Program-made: the position numbers and the translations under genes | Notes under the pieces: generated by a model | Told to the model about the DNA's origin: nothing | What the model saw: the letters and a program-made list of their open reading frames with translations, nothing else | The model's database searches: none | Part shown: positions 8,312-17,053 of the stretch, piece after piece | Layout of the letters: every line of letters begins with the position of its first letter | Numbering within the stretch: position 1 is the stretch's first letter | From: Armatimonadota bacterium | GTDB taxonomy: Bacteria; Bacillota; Desulfotomaculia; Desulfotomaculales; Nap2-2B | Assembly (NCBI GenBank): GCA_023511535.1 | Contig: JAIMBK010000021.1 | Location: forward strand, 1 to 43,585 | Reading direction: 5' to 3' | DNA: 43,585 nucleotides

Positions 8312-9667
8312 TCAGGACAGATCGAGCTGGAGTCGATATTTGCGCATCTTTCTTAACAGGGTGGTCCGGTGGACACCCAGTTCCCTGGCTGCTTCTTCAA
8401 TGTTCGCGTGCTTTTTCAGGACCCGCCGGAGCAGCTCTTTTTCAAATTGCGCCATGGCGCCGCGGTAACCGGGATGTTGCAACGGCAATTTCGGGGCCGG
8501 TTCCAAAGAAGAAAGCTCCCCGAGCTCAGCCAAGACCATTTCCCGGGTGATTAATTCTTGCGGGTAAAGGGCGGCCAGCCTTTCCATCAAATTTTTCAAC
8601 TCCCGGACATTTCCCGGCCAGGGGTAATCCATTAAAACTTCGAGCGCCGGAGAACTGATCTGTTTTTCGATTTTCAACTGCTGCTTAAAAACAGAAAGGA
8701 AATGGTGGACCAGGGCAAAAATATCTTCCTTGCGTTCCCGCAAAGGGGGGATATAAATCGGCACCACATTTAAACGGTAATATAAATCTTCCCGGAAAAG
8801 CCCATTCTGCACCATTATTTTAAGGTCCCGGTTCGTCGCCGCCAGAAAACGGACGTCCACTTTTTCGGTCTGCACGCCGCCTACCGGCACCAGCTCCTTT
8901 TCCTGCAGCACGCCCAGCAATTTTACCTGGACGCTCAAGGGGATTTCGCTGACTTCGTCCAGAAACAGGGTTCCGCCGTTGGCCGCCTGCACAAAACCCT
9001 TTTTCCCGGTCCGGGAAGCACCGGTAAAAGCCCCTGCCCGATAACCGAAAAGCTCGGATTCAAAAAGTTCCTTGGGGATTGCTCCCAGATTTACGCGCAG
9101 GAAATTTTTGTTTCGCCGGGGGCTTAACTGGTGAATGATCCTGGCGACCACCTCTTTGCCGACCCCCGTTTCTCCGCAAAGCAACACAGTCGTTTCGAAA
9201 GGAGCCACGCGCGCCGCCCGCATCAGGACTTCCTGCATCTGACGGCTGACGGCCACCACGCCGTCCAGAACCGGCAAAAAGCCCGGAGAAATACTTTCCT
9301 GCCGGTTTTCCAAAACAGCTTCCGGAGGATAAAAAGCCGTGGTGACCAGCACGATTTCCCCCCTGCTGTTAAAAACGGGGTTCCCGGTGACGATCACTCT
9401 TTTCCCGGTACGCAACCATGTTTGCTCAATGGTAACCGGGCGGCGGTAACGCAGAACCAGCATGGTCACCGACCGGTCCACGTAATTGCCGTTTTCCAGT
9501 TCGTAAGTGAAGCGCCCCAGGACTTCCCCTCGTTCGGTTTCCGTAAGAATCTCGAAAACCCGGTCGACGCCGATTGTTTTTGCCCGGGCATCGGCCAGGT
9601 ATAACCCGAATGAATTTCCACCGTTTCGGCCGGGTTCTTCCAAAAAAACTTCCCTGATCGGCGCCAT
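8312..9667 (-). CDS. Sigma-54-dependent transcriptional activator (PAS-AAA+-Fis)
   Basis: Enhancer-binding protein that opens sigma-54 promoters using ATP. An N-terminal PAS-like sensor (about residues 15-125) is followed by an AAA+ domain with Walker A GETGVGKE, the sigma-54-contact loop GAFTGA, Walker B GGTLFLDE and the sensor region, then a C-terminal Fis-type helix-turn-helix ending in ARELGVHRTTLLRKMRKY. No receiver domain is present, so it probably senses a ligand rather than a phosphorelay. The frame opens at GTG 9682; ATG 9667 with AAAGGTGG about 10 bases upstream is an equally good or better start. Its position just upstream of a clear -24/-12 promoter makes the CoA-transferase/acyl-CoA dehydrogenase operon its probable target. 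Confidence 0.92.
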   Translation of the reverse strand: MAPIREVFLEEPGRNGGNSFGLYLADARAKTIGVDRVFEILTETERGEVLGRFTYELENGNYVDRSVTMLVLRYRRPVTIEQTWLRTGKRVIVTGNPVFNSRGEIVLVTTAFYPPEAVLENRQESISPGFLPVLDGVVAVSRQMQEVLMRAARVAPFETTVLLCGETGVGKEVVARIIHQLSPRRNKNFLRVNLGAIPKELFESELFGYRAGAFTGASRTGKKGFVQAANGGTLFLDEVSEIPLSVQVKLLGVLQEKELVPVGGVQTEKVDVRFLAATNRDLKIMVQNGLFREDLYYRLNVVPIYIPPLRERKEDIFALVHHFLSVFKQQLKIEKQISSPALEVLMDYPWPGNVRELKNLMERLAALYPQELITREMVLAELGELSSLEPAPKLPLQHPGYRGAMAQFEKELLRRVLKKHANIEEAARELGVHRTTLLRKMRKYRLQLDLS

Positions 9668-9721
9668 CAGCCCACTAACCACCTTTCAGGCAACCAATCT
9701 CTCAAAAGGGATTTTCCACCT

Positions 9722-10351
9722 TCACGGGTGTTTAAAAAGCAACTTTTGAAAACTTTTCACCTGTCCGGCCGGGACGTTTTTGCCGATGCGCGCCATAAAA
9801 ACGTTTGCCGGGTGAGCCAGGATGTCCGGATCGTCGGTTTCCATTTTCACCAGGCCCACGGATTCAAATAACCTGATCATCAATTTCTGGTACCGCCAGA
9901 TGTCCAGGCCGCTCCTTTCCAGATCCCAGTGCCAGCAATACTCGGTTGTGAATGTGATATAATTCTCAAGGTCCGGTTCGGAAAAAGCGACTTTCAGCAG
10001 CCGGGAAGCAATCCCCATTTTCCGCCAGGCAGGGCTGACTTCAATCCCGCCGACCTCCAACAGCAGGGGATGATGAGCCCAGCGGCTGAACCGGTGCGGG
10101 CGGTGGAAAGTAACGTAACCGATGATTGTCGTACCGCTTCTGGCAATACTTACCCGTCCCTCAGGCAAGCCGGCGATTTGCAGCAGGGCCCGGTGCTGGG
10201 CTTTTGCCGAACGGAAGTTATTTAACGCCTGATCCATGGTCAGTTCAGCCAGGAACTGCCCGGCAGCCCGGGGAATAAACTCCACCGTTCCCCGTTTCGT
10301 CCGCAGGGTTTCCCGGCTGGGCGGCGAAAACGGAATAATCTTACAGCCCAT
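9722..10351 (-). CDS. acuA: AcuA-like protein lysine acetyltransferase
   Basis: GNAT-fold acetyltransferase. The 209 residues match Bacillus AcuA in length and along its whole course: IAGLPEGR, IIGYVTFH, a GGIEVSPAWRKMGIASRLL acetyl-CoA-binding motif, ENYITFTTEYCWHWDL, and the tail TDDPDILAHPANVFMARIG. In Bacillus AcuA acetylates and inactivates acetyl-CoA synthetase. Here it sits next to an operon that makes acetyl-CoA, on the same strand as the sigma-54 activator, and diverges from argC. No acs, acuB or acuC is in the window. A GGTGGGGGG site precedes the ATG. Confidence 0.88.
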   Translation of the reverse strand: MGCKIIPFSPPSRETLRTKRGTVEFIPRAAGQFLAELTMDQALNNFRSAKAQHRALLQIAGLPEGRVSIARSGTTIIGYVTFHRPHRFSRWAHHPLLLEVGGIEVSPAWRKMGIASRLLKVAFSEPDLENYITFTTEYCWHWDLERSGLDIWRYQKLMIRLFESVGLVKMETDDPDILAHPANVFMARIGKNVPAGQVKSFQKLLFKHP

Positions 10352-10461
10352 TTAACCCCCCACCTTACGTTTACGTTTTTCTTTTAATCTATCATATAGT
10401 GATTAAAATAACAAGGAACAACCGGTCAAAATTTGGAGCCGAAAATTTTTTTGTCCAAATG

Positions 10462-10497
10462 TTGTATTTTTATGCAACCAGTTGTATAATTATTAGC
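10462..10497 (+). promoter_or_regulatory. argC promoter with two tandem ARG boxes
   Basis: TTGTAT (10462-10467), a 17-bp spacer and TATAAT (10485-10490) form a good promoter. A perfect ARG core TGTATTTTTATGCA (10463-10476) covers the -35, and a second core TGTATAATTATTAG (two mismatches at its end, 10483-10496) covers the -10. They are 20 bp apart, two helical turns, the spacing expected for a hexameric ArgR/AhrC repressor. Arginine should therefore shut the operon off. Confidence 0.82.
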
Positions 10498-10513
10498 GTT
10501 TGGAGGTGAAGCG

Positions 10514-11554
10514 GTGTTTAAAGCAGGCATTATCGGCGCCACCGGTTATACAGGAGCAGAACTGGTGCGGATCTTGCACCGGCACCCGCAGGTGGAACTG
10601 ACGGCCTTGACGACGCAAAGTTACGCCGGCAAACCCTTCTGGGAAGTTTATCCGCACCTGTATAATTATGTGGATTTGATTTGCGAAGAGCGGGACCTGG
10701 AGAAACTGATCGGCAGCTGCGAGGTAATTTTTGTTTCTTTGCCGCACGGCCACGCCCTGGCCCTGGCCGGTGAAATCACCGGGCGGGGCAAAATCCTGAT
10801 CGATCTGGGGGCGGATTTCCGCTTCCGGAGCCCGGACGTTTACGAAAAATGGTACGGAGTGACCCATACCGCCCGGGAACTGGCGGCGCAAGCCGTGTAC
10901 GGCCTGCCGGAAATCCACCGGGAAAAAATCCGCCCGGCCCGGCTGGTGGCCAACCCCGGCTGCTACCCCACCAGCGTTATCCTGGGTCTGGCCCCGCTGT
11001 TAAAAAACGGCCTGGTCGAACCGGAAAGCATCGTGATTGATTCCAAGTCCGGGGTTTCGGGAGCCGGCCGGGGCCTTTCCCTGAACACCCACTACTGCGA
11101 AGTCAACGAAAATATTAAAGCGTACGGGGTGGCCTCCCACCGCCATACGCCGGAAATCGAACAGGAACTAAGCCTGCTGGCCGGGGTGGAAGTGACGGTG
11201 TCCTTCACCCCGCACCTGACCCCGATGACCCGCGGAATTTTAAGCACCATTTACGGGAAGCTGACCCGGCCCGCCAGCCAAGAAGAAGTGCTGGCGCTTT
11301 ACCGGGAGTTTTACGCCGGAGAACCTTTCGTCCGCCTCCTGCCGGCCGGAATGCTGCCCGCCACCAAAATGGTTTCCGGTTCCAACCATTGCGACCTGGG
11401 AGTCGTCGTGGACCGGCGAACGGGAAGAATTGTGGTCGTTTCCGCCATCGACAACCTGATTAAAGGGGCATCGGGACAGGCCGTGCAGAATATGAATATT
11501 ATCCTGGGGTTACCCGAAACCGCCGGCCTGGAGGGGCCGGGGGTATACCCATAG
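10514..11554 (+). CDS. argC: N-acetyl-gamma-glutamyl-phosphate reductase
   Basis: NADPH-dependent third step of arginine synthesis. The 346 residues have the N-terminal nucleotide-binding GATGYTGAELVRIL motif, the catalytic Cys in ANPGCYPTSVILGL near residue 150, and the ending with a GQAVQNMNIILGL motif. GTG at 10514 is the start, behind GGAGGTG. It is the first gene of the arg cluster and lies directly behind the ARG-box promoter. Confidence 0.97.
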   Translation: MFKAGIIGATGYTGAELVRILHRHPQVELTALTTQSYAGKPFWEVYPHLYNYVDLICEERDLEKLIGSCEVIFVSLPHGHALALAGEITGRGKILIDLGADFRFRSPDVYEKWYGVTHTARELAAQAVYGLPEIHREKIRPARLVANPGCYPTSVILGLAPLLKNGLVEPESIVIDSKSGVSGAGRGLSLNTHYCEVNENIKAYGVASHRHTPEIEQELSLLAGVEVTVSFTPHLTPMTRGILSTIYGKLTRPASQEEVLALYREFYAGEPFVRLLPAGMLPATKMVSGSNHCDLGVVVDRRTGRIVVVSAIDNLIKGASGQAVQNMNIILGLPETAGLEGPGVYP

Positions 11555-11601
11555 GGGGCAACCTTTGGGGGCATGGGGGTCTACCCTGAAAATAGGCTTT
11601 C

Positions 11602-11655
11602 GCCCGCCGTTCGTTTGCCGTCGCTTAAGAGCTTCGGGCAAAACGAACGGCGGGC
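11602..11655. repeat. Inverted repeat in the argC-argJ gap
   Basis: Arms GCCCGCCGTTCGTTT (11602-11616) and AAACGAACGGCGGGC (11641-11655) are perfect complements over 15 bp around a 24-nt loop. A diverged copy of the left arm and loop occurs in the argB-argD gap at 14333-14373, so this is a dispersed element and not a simple terminator; no T-run follows it. Confidence 0.75.
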
Positions 11656-11734
11656 CGGTCATTTTCGTTTTCTATTGGTGCCACGAGAGTGGCATGGAGG
11701 TCAATACCTTTTTGAGGAACGGGGGTTATCGCTT

Positions 11735-12952
11735 TTGAAAGACAATGCTCTAAAAGTTATCCCCGGCGGCGTGGCCGCCCCGCGGGGCTTCCTGGCCGCC
11801 GGCGTAAGCGCCGGGATTAAATACAAAGAAAAGAAGGATATTGCTTTAATTTTTTCCGAGGTTCCGGCCAGCGCGGCCGGCCTGTTCACCACCAACCGCG
11901 TGAAGGCCGCGCCCGTGCTGGTAACGGCGCTCCGGGTGAAAAACGGGATGGCGCAGGCCATTCTGGCCAACAGCGGCAGCGCCAACGCCTGCACCGGTTT
12001 ACAAGGCCTGCGGGACGCTGCGGCCACGGCCGACGAAGCCGCCCGGTTGCTGAAAATCCCTCCTGAATTTGTGCTGGTGGCTTCCACCGGGGTAATCGGC
12101 CAGCCCCTCCCCATGGAGCGGTTTTTGCCGGGAATCGCCGCCGCCGCCGCGGGGCTAAGCAAAGACGGCGGGCCGGCGGCCGCCGAAGCCATCCTGACCA
12201 CCGACACGGAGCCCAAAGAAATTGCCGTCCGCTTTTCTTTAGGCGGCCGGGAAGCAGCCGCCGGCGCCATCGCCAAGGGGGCGGGGATGATTCACCCCAA
12301 CCTGGCCACCATGCTCTGCTTTCTCACCACCGACGCCGCCGTTTCCGCAAAATGCCTGCGGGACATCCTGCGTTACGCGGTGGATCGTTCTTTCAATATG
12401 GTCACCATCGACGGGGACACCAGCACCAACGACATGGTCCTGGCCCTGGCCAACGGCCGGGCCGGCAACCCGCCAATTACGGAAGAAAACGAGGATTACT
12501 ACCTCCTTCGCGAACAAATCACCGAAATCTGCGTTCACCTGGCCAAAGCCATCGCCCGGGACGGAGAAGGAGCCACCAAACTGCTGGCGGTGGAGGTAAT
12601 CAACGCACCCACGGAAAACGACGCCCGGCTGGCCGCCCGGGCGATTGCCCGCTCCAACCTGGTGAAAACGGCCGTGTTCGGCCAGGACGCCAACTGGGGG
12701 CGGATCCTGTGCGCCGCCGGCTACTCCGGCGCCGAATTCGACCCGCAGCGGGTGGACATTTTCTTAAACGGCATCCAGGTGGCCGGGGACGGCAGCGCTT
12801 TGCCTTTTCCCGAAGAAGCGGCCGCTCGGGCGCTGGCCGCCGGGACCGTGGAAATCCTGGTGGATTTAAAATCCGGACCCCACCGGGCCACCGCCTGGGG
12901 GTGCGACCTCACCTACGACTACGTGCGGATCAACGCCCACTACCGGACGTAA
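11735..12952 (+). CDS. argJ: Bifunctional glutamate N-acetyltransferase / N-acetylglutamate synthase
   Basis: Recycles the acetyl group from N-acetylornithine to glutamate and can also make N-acetylglutamate. The family's self-cleavage site is visible in GAGMIHPNLATMLCFLTTD, where the Thr becomes the N-terminal nucleophile of the beta chain. The frame is open from 11573, but the first 54 codons lie in the repeat-rich gap and do not resemble ArgJ. TTG at 11735 (MKDNALKVIPGG) gives 405 residues, the family length, so I take it as the start. Second gene of the arg cluster. Confidence 0.95.
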   Translation: MKDNALKVIPGGVAAPRGFLAAGVSAGIKYKEKKDIALIFSEVPASAAGLFTTNRVKAAPVLVTALRVKNGMAQAILANSGSANACTGLQGLRDAAATADEAARLLKIPPEFVLVASTGVIGQPLPMERFLPGIAAAAAGLSKDGGPAAAEAILTTDTEPKEIAVRFSLGGREAAAGAIAKGAGMIHPNLATMLCFLTTDAAVSAKCLRDILRYAVDRSFNMVTIDGDTSTNDMVLALANGRAGNPPITEENEDYYLLREQITEICVHLAKAIARDGEGATKLLAVEVINAPTENDARLAARAIARSNLVKTAVFGQDANWGRILCAAGYSGAEFDPQRVDIFLNGIQVAGDGSALPFPEEAAARALAAGTVEILVDLKSGPHRATAWGCDLTYDYVRINAHYRT

Positions 12953-13397
12953 CCGGTTGTCAGTCGTCGGAGGTCGGGCGTCGGAACAGAGCATGAAACG
13001 TTAGTTTTTCTTAAAGAAAACGAGGGCTTGAATTTGTCCAGGGCGAGCGACCCGGCACTCACCGGTAATCTGGTTGCTTCGACATCAGGCAGGACGATCT
13101 GAAACAACGGGACATTCAAGAACAAATTGCCAGTGAGTGCCGGGCGGAGGATCGGGAACCAGACACAGTGCAGCCGCGGCAAGCAAACCGGCAGTGCAAT
13201 TGAGAAGTGGGATGTGAGAAGTTGGAGGTGGGATTTAGATTTCTCACTTCTAACCTCTCGCTTCTCACCTCTCAATTGCCTGGTTCGCTTCGCGGCAAGC
13301 TGATGTCTGGTCGACCCGGAGCTCTTAAGCGAGCCGGATAATTCCAGCCCGATGGGAAACAACGGTAGAAGATATTTTCCGAGGGAGGCAAAAAACC
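12953..13397. repeat. Repeat-rich gap between argJ and argB
   Basis: These 445 bp hold two large inverted repeats and no credible gene. CCCGGCACTCAC (13051-13062) pairs with GTGAGTGCCGGG (13133-13144) over 12 bp. CAATTGAGA (13197-13205) pairs with TCTCAATTG (13270-13278), with further GAGAAGT/ACTTCTC-type pairing inside, giving an imperfect hairpin of about 82 nt. The phrase GACCCGGCACT at 13049 recurs in the argB-argD gap. Confidence 0.65.
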
Positions 13398-14291
13398 TTG
13401 TCCGCCATTACCCCGGGCGAAAAGGCCGCTATTTTAGTGGAGGCCCTGCCCTACATCAAAAAGTTCTCCGGCAAAACGGTGGTCATCAAGTACGGCGGCC
13501 ACGCCATGACCGACCCCGCCTTGAAAAAGGCGGTCCTCACCGACGTGGTGCTGATGAAATACGTCGGCATCCACCCCGTTCTCGTCCACGGCGGCGGACC
13601 CGAAATCACCGGCCTGCTGAAGAGGCTCAACATCGAATCGCACTTCGTCAACGGCCTGCGCGTTACCGATCGGGAGACGATGGAAGTGGTCGAAATGACT
13701 CTGGCCGGCAAAATCAATAAAGAACTGGTGACTTTCTTAAACGGCATCGGGGGCAAAGCCGTCGGCCTTTGCGGAAAAGACGCCGGGCTGTTTCTGGCCA
13801 GGCGCAAAACGGAACAGGTGAGGCAACCGGACGGAACAGTCAGTACCGTGGACATCGGGTTTGTGGGTGAAATTGAACAGGTCAACCCGGAGATTGTCGA
13901 TACCCTGCTCAAGGAAAGCTACATCCCGGTCATCGCCCCCGTAGCGGCGGGCCCGGAGGGGGAAAGCTACAACATCAACGCCGACCACGCCGCCGGCGAG
14001 CTGGCCGTGGCGCTGGGCGCCGAAAAGCTGGTCATCTTGACCGACGTGGAGGGCATTTTGAGAAACCGGCAGGACAAGGATTCCCTGATTTCAGTGGTCA
14101 GGGCGATTGATGTCCCCGGGTTGATCGCCGAGGGAATTATTGAAGGCGGGATGATTCCCAAGGTGGAGTGCTGTCTGGCCGCCCTTTCCGGCGGGGTCAA
14201 AACCACCCACATCCTGGACGGCCGCGTCCCCCATTCAATCTTGCTGGAAGTATTTACGGACAGAGGAATCGGCACCATGGTTGTCCGGTAG
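13398..14291 (+). CDS. argB: Acetylglutamate kinase
   Basis: Second step of arginine synthesis, phosphorylating N-acetylglutamate. Seen: [10 protein letters not shown] near residue 30, VHGGGPEI near 60, a [12 protein letters not shown] segment, and the C-terminal [27 protein letters not shown]. The start is TTG at 13398 with GAGGGAGG 10 bases upstream. The 297-residue length, longer than the enterobacterial enzyme, fits the arginine-sensitive hexameric class, so this may be the feedback point; that is inferred from length and family. Confidence 0.96.
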   Translation: MSAITPGEKAAILVEALPYIKKFSGKTVVIKYGGHAMTDPALKKAVLTDVVLMKYVGIHPVLVHGGGPEITGLLKRLNIESHFVNGLRVTDRETMEVVEMTLAGKINKELVTFLNGIGGKAVGLCGKDAGLFLARRKTEQVRQPDGTVSTVDIGFVGEIEQVNPEIVDTLLKESYIPVIAPVAAGPEGESYNINADHAAGELAVALGAEKLVILTDVEGILRNRQDKDSLISVVRAIDVPGLIAEGIIEGGMIPKVECCLAALSGGVKTTHILDGRVPHSILLEVFTDRGIGTMVVR

Positions 14292-14558
14292 GGGGGGCGG
14301 GGAGTATTATGTAAACTCACGAAACACCCCTTGCCCGCCGTTCGCTTTGCCGTTCCTTAAAAAAGTTCCGGGCTGACCCGGCACTAATCTGTCAGGCGCC
14401 GTTTATGCTTCCGCCGGTACAACCGGGATAAGCTGTCCCGGAAGCACCGGGAGCGCCGGGGGGCACCGGGTGCGCCATGGCTGGTTCGTAATTTTTACAC
14501 TTTATGCTGGTGTCACAAAAATGCTTCCATATCTTTCCTTTAGAGAGGGGTTATCTAA
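14292..14558. repeat. Structured repeat in the argB-argD gap
   Basis: From 14333 to 14373 the sequence repeats the GCCCGCCGTTCG...TTTGCCGT...CGGGC element of the argC-argJ gap, here without the opposing arm. It is followed by the GACCCGGCACT phrase and a GC-rich stretch (about 14405-14485) of partly self-complementary CCGGGA/TCCCGG and GGCACCGGGTGCGCC units. No gene is seen. Confidence 0.55.
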
Positions 14559-15761
14559 TTGACCGGTCAGGAGATTATGGAATTATCCGCTCGATATGTA
14601 ATGAATACTTACGGCCGCATTCCGCTGGCCCCGGTAAAAGGCGCCGGCGCCCGGCTCTGGGACGCGGACGGCAAGGAATACCTGGACTTCGTAGCCGGGA
14701 TAGCCGTGTGCGCGCTGGGGCACGCCCATCCCGCCGTGGCCCAAGCCGTCGCGGAGCAAGCGCGTCGTCTGATGCACGTCTCCAACCTCTACTACATCGA
14801 ACCGCAGGCCCGGCTGGCGCAGCTGCTGGCGGAGAATTCCTGCGGCGACCGGGTATTCTTTTGCAACAGCGGGGCGGAGGCCAATGAGGCAGCCATCAAG
14901 CTGGCCCGCAAATACGCCAAACTCCACTACGGGCCGGAAAAATACGAAATTATCACGGCTTTAAAATCATTCCACGGGCGCACCCTGGCCACCGTCACCG
15001 CCACCGGCCAACCGAAATACCAAAAGGGTTTCGAGCCTTTGCCGCCCGGGTTTAAATACGTCCCCTTTAACGACCTGGCCGCCCTGGAAGCGGCCGCCGG
15101 CCCGCATACCTGTGCGGTGCTGCTGGAACCCGTCCAGGGGGAAGGGGGCGTTCACCCGGCCCAAAGCGATTACCTGAAAGGCGTGCAGGATTTATGCCGG
15201 CGCCGCGGCCTCCTGCTCATTTTCGATGAAGTCCAGTGCGGCCTGGGCCGGACCGGCCGACTCTTCGCCTACGAATACTACGGCGTGGAGCCGGACATCT
15301 TTACCCTGGCCAAAGCCCTGGGCAACGGCTTCCCCATCGGGGCCATGGTGGCCAAGGAAGAGGTGGCCGCGGCCTTTTCGCCCGGCGACCACGCCTCCAC
15401 CTTCGGCGGCAACCCGCTGGCCTGCACGGCCGCCCTGGCCACGCTGGAATACATGCTTGAAAACGGGGTGGTGGAAAACGCCGCCCGGGTGGGCGCCTAT
15501 TTCAAAGAGCGCCTCCTTGAACTCGCCGGCCGGTTCCCCTTTGTCCGGGAGGTCCGGGGGCTGGGCCTGCTGCTGGGAATGGAGCTGGCCATTGAAGGCG
15601 CCCCCATCGTCACCCGCTGCCGGGAGCGGGGGCTTTTGCTCAACTGCGTGGACGGCCGCATCCTGCGCTTCCTGCCGCCCCTGATCATCGGCACGGAAGA
15701 GGTGGACCAGGCGGCAGGCATTTTAAAAGAGGTCTTCCGGGAAGCTCTGGAGCGGCGCTGA
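14559..15761 (+). CDS. argD: Acetylornithine aminotransferase
   Basis: PLP enzyme converting N-acetylglutamate semialdehyde to N-acetylornithine. It has the class III aminotransferase landmarks: NSGAEANEAAIKLARK, the SFHGRT loop, LLIFDEVQCGLGRTG, and the PLP Lys in TLAKALGNGFPIGAM near residue 252, then STFGGNPLAC. TTG at 14559 has GAGAGGGG upstream and gives 400 residues, the family length; ATG 14577 is the alternative. A strong intrinsic terminator at 15947 follows after a short remnant. Confidence 0.96.
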   Translation: MTGQEIMELSARYVMNTYGRIPLAPVKGAGARLWDADGKEYLDFVAGIAVCALGHAHPAVAQAVAEQARRLMHVSNLYYIEPQARLAQLLAENSCGDRVFFCNSGAEANEAAIKLARKYAKLHYGPEKYEIITALKSFHGRTLATVTATGQPKYQKGFEPLPPGFKYVPFNDLAALEAAAGPHTCAVLLEPVQGEGGVHPAQSDYLKGVQDLCRRRGLLLIFDEVQCGLGRTGRLFAYEYYGVEPDIFTLAKALGNGFPIGAMVAKEEVAAAFSPGDHASTFGGNPLACTAALATLEYMLENGVVENAARVGAYFKERLLELAGRFPFVREVRGLGLLLGMELAIEGAPIVTRCRERGLLLNCVDGRILRFLPPLIIGTEEVDQAAGILKEVFREALERR

Positions 15762-15833
15762 CAACCCAGCGGGCTGGATTGCTTTTTAATCGTCTGTCTA
15801 AACGGGATTTTTTTTCTGACCGTGCAGTGGGGG

Positions 15834-15941
15834 ATGGCCGATCTGAAGGTAAGGAACAACTGTGATTTTCCGATCAAGATAAGAATCTGGCCCGAAGGCG
15901 AAAGCTCCCTGCGGGTGAAAATAGTCAGTTTGGTCAATTAA
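15834..15941 (+). pseudogene. VanW-like C-terminal remnant
   Basis: The frame runs on from the argD stop without interruption to a stop at 15941. Its last 36 codons, from ATG 15834, contain ADLKVRNNCDFPIKI, which resembles the conserved DLKFKNNTDYPILI-type strand of VanW-family proteins, with a preceding hydrophobic stretch LTVQWG. No ribosome site is well spaced for it. I read it as the tail of a lost vanW-like gene fused behind argD. The resemblance is short, so this is tentative. Confidence 0.45.
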
Positions 15942-15946
15942 TCAGC

Positions 15947-15971
15947 AAGGCCGGGTTTTCCGGCCTTTTTT
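15947..15971. terminator. Intrinsic terminator after argD
   Basis: AAGGCCGG (15947-15954), a 5-nt loop, CCGGCCTT (15960-15967), then a T-run. The left side has only AA, so it should work mainly for plus-strand (argD) transcripts, though it lies between convergent genes. Confidence 0.85.
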
Positions 15972-15995
15972 GATAGGATAAAATCTCCCGGAGGT

Positions 15996-16853
15996 TCACA
16001 AGGAATCACTCCCCCTTACAACAAGGTAATTTTTCCGCAAATTGAATTGTGACCGTTTTTTACCCCGGCGCTTACTCTCTAAAAGAAGCTGGTCAGAAAA
16101 GCTAATGAGCTGTTCCAGATCGCGTCCCTCCCCAATTAAAAAGCGACTGGCAATTACACCACTCATACTGATGGAAACAGCCACTCCCGGTTCTGGGACA
16201 GGTGCCAGCGCAGAGCAAAGAGAGGCAAAAATACGCCCGGCAAGAGCATTAAATTCTTCCGGTTGATTAATGAAAAAGAACAGAACAAATTCATCACCCC
16301 CGTACCGGCCCACGAGATCATCTTTCCTGACCTGATGTCTCAACAGCCCCCCTACTTTTTTCAGGACCATATCGCCCACCGGATGTCCGTAAGTGTCATT
16401 TATGGTTTTGAAATTATCCACGTCCATCATCAAGACGGCCACGTAGGGAAATCCTTCCTCCACCTTCCCGATCAAATGTAAACACCGCTCCGTAAAAGAC
16501 CTGCGTTTTAAAACCCCTGTAAGCGGGTCATAGCTGGCCAGCCATTCCAGCTGCCGCCGGGCCTGGTTAAGGAGTTTGTTCTTTTCCTCTACTTCTTTTA
16601 CTTTCTGTTCTAATTCAGACAGAGTTTCTCGTACCCGCAAGGCCATCTCGTTAAATGAAGAGGTAATCCCGGCCAATTCGCTGGTCTGGTAAATGCTGCT
16701 TGAAAAACTATCCTCTTTTTTCGCCGGGTCGAAGCAAGACAAACGTTTTGCCAGATTTTTCAAGGGATATACTATCTGGGCAGCAGCAAGAGGATAAAGA
16801 AAGGTCGATAGCAAGATCACCAGGATAAGTGTACCGCCGAGAGGAACATACAT
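15996..16853 (-). CDS. Membrane-anchored diguanylate cyclase (HAMP-GGDEF)
   Basis: Makes cyclic di-GMP. The 285-residue protein starts with one membrane helix (about residues 6-30), a HAMP-like segment (30-85), a coiled linker (about 75-105), and a GGDEF domain whose active loop GRYGGDEF is intact. RKDD five residues before GGDEF is a full RxxD product-inhibition site. The usual extracytoplasmic sensor before the helix is missing, yet the ATG at 16853 has AAGGAGG upstream, so the short form may be the real gene product rather than a fragment. It is convergent with argD. Confidence 0.88.
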   Translation of the reverse strand: MYVPLGGTLILVILLSTFLYPLAAAQIVYPLKNLAKRLSCFDPAKKEDSFSSSIYQTSELAGITSSFNEMALRVRETLSELEQKVKEVEEKNKLLNQARRQLEWLASYDPLTGVLKRRSFTERCLHLIGKVEEGFPYVAVLMMDVDNFKTINDTYGHPVGDMVLKKVGGLLRHQVRKDDLVGRYGGDEFVLFFFINQPEEFNALAGRIFASLCSALAPVPEPGVAVSISMSGVIASRFLIGEGRDLEQLISFSDQLLLESKRRGKKRSQFNLRKNYLVVRGSDSL

Positions 16854-16988
16854 GCCTATCCGGCAACCTCCTTGAAAATAATTTACAGGACAATCTTACC
16901 GGCAAGAGAGGGGGCAAAAAGGCAAAATTGATCGCAAGTTTCTTTGGAACCCTTCAGGAACGGCCGCCGGAGATTTTCGCGCTTTCGA

Positions 16989-17018
16989 TTGACACGCCAG
17001 GGGTAAAAAAAGTATAGT
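16989..17018 (+). promoter_or_regulatory. Promoter of the AlbA_2 gene
   Basis: TTGACA (16989-16994), an 18-bp spacer and TATAGT (17013-17018) end about 35 bp before the ATG at 17054. This is one of the strongest sigma-A-type matches in the window. Confidence 0.7.
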
Positions 17019-17053
17019 TAAGAAAAGAGACCCGGAAGAAAGTGGTTGGACAA

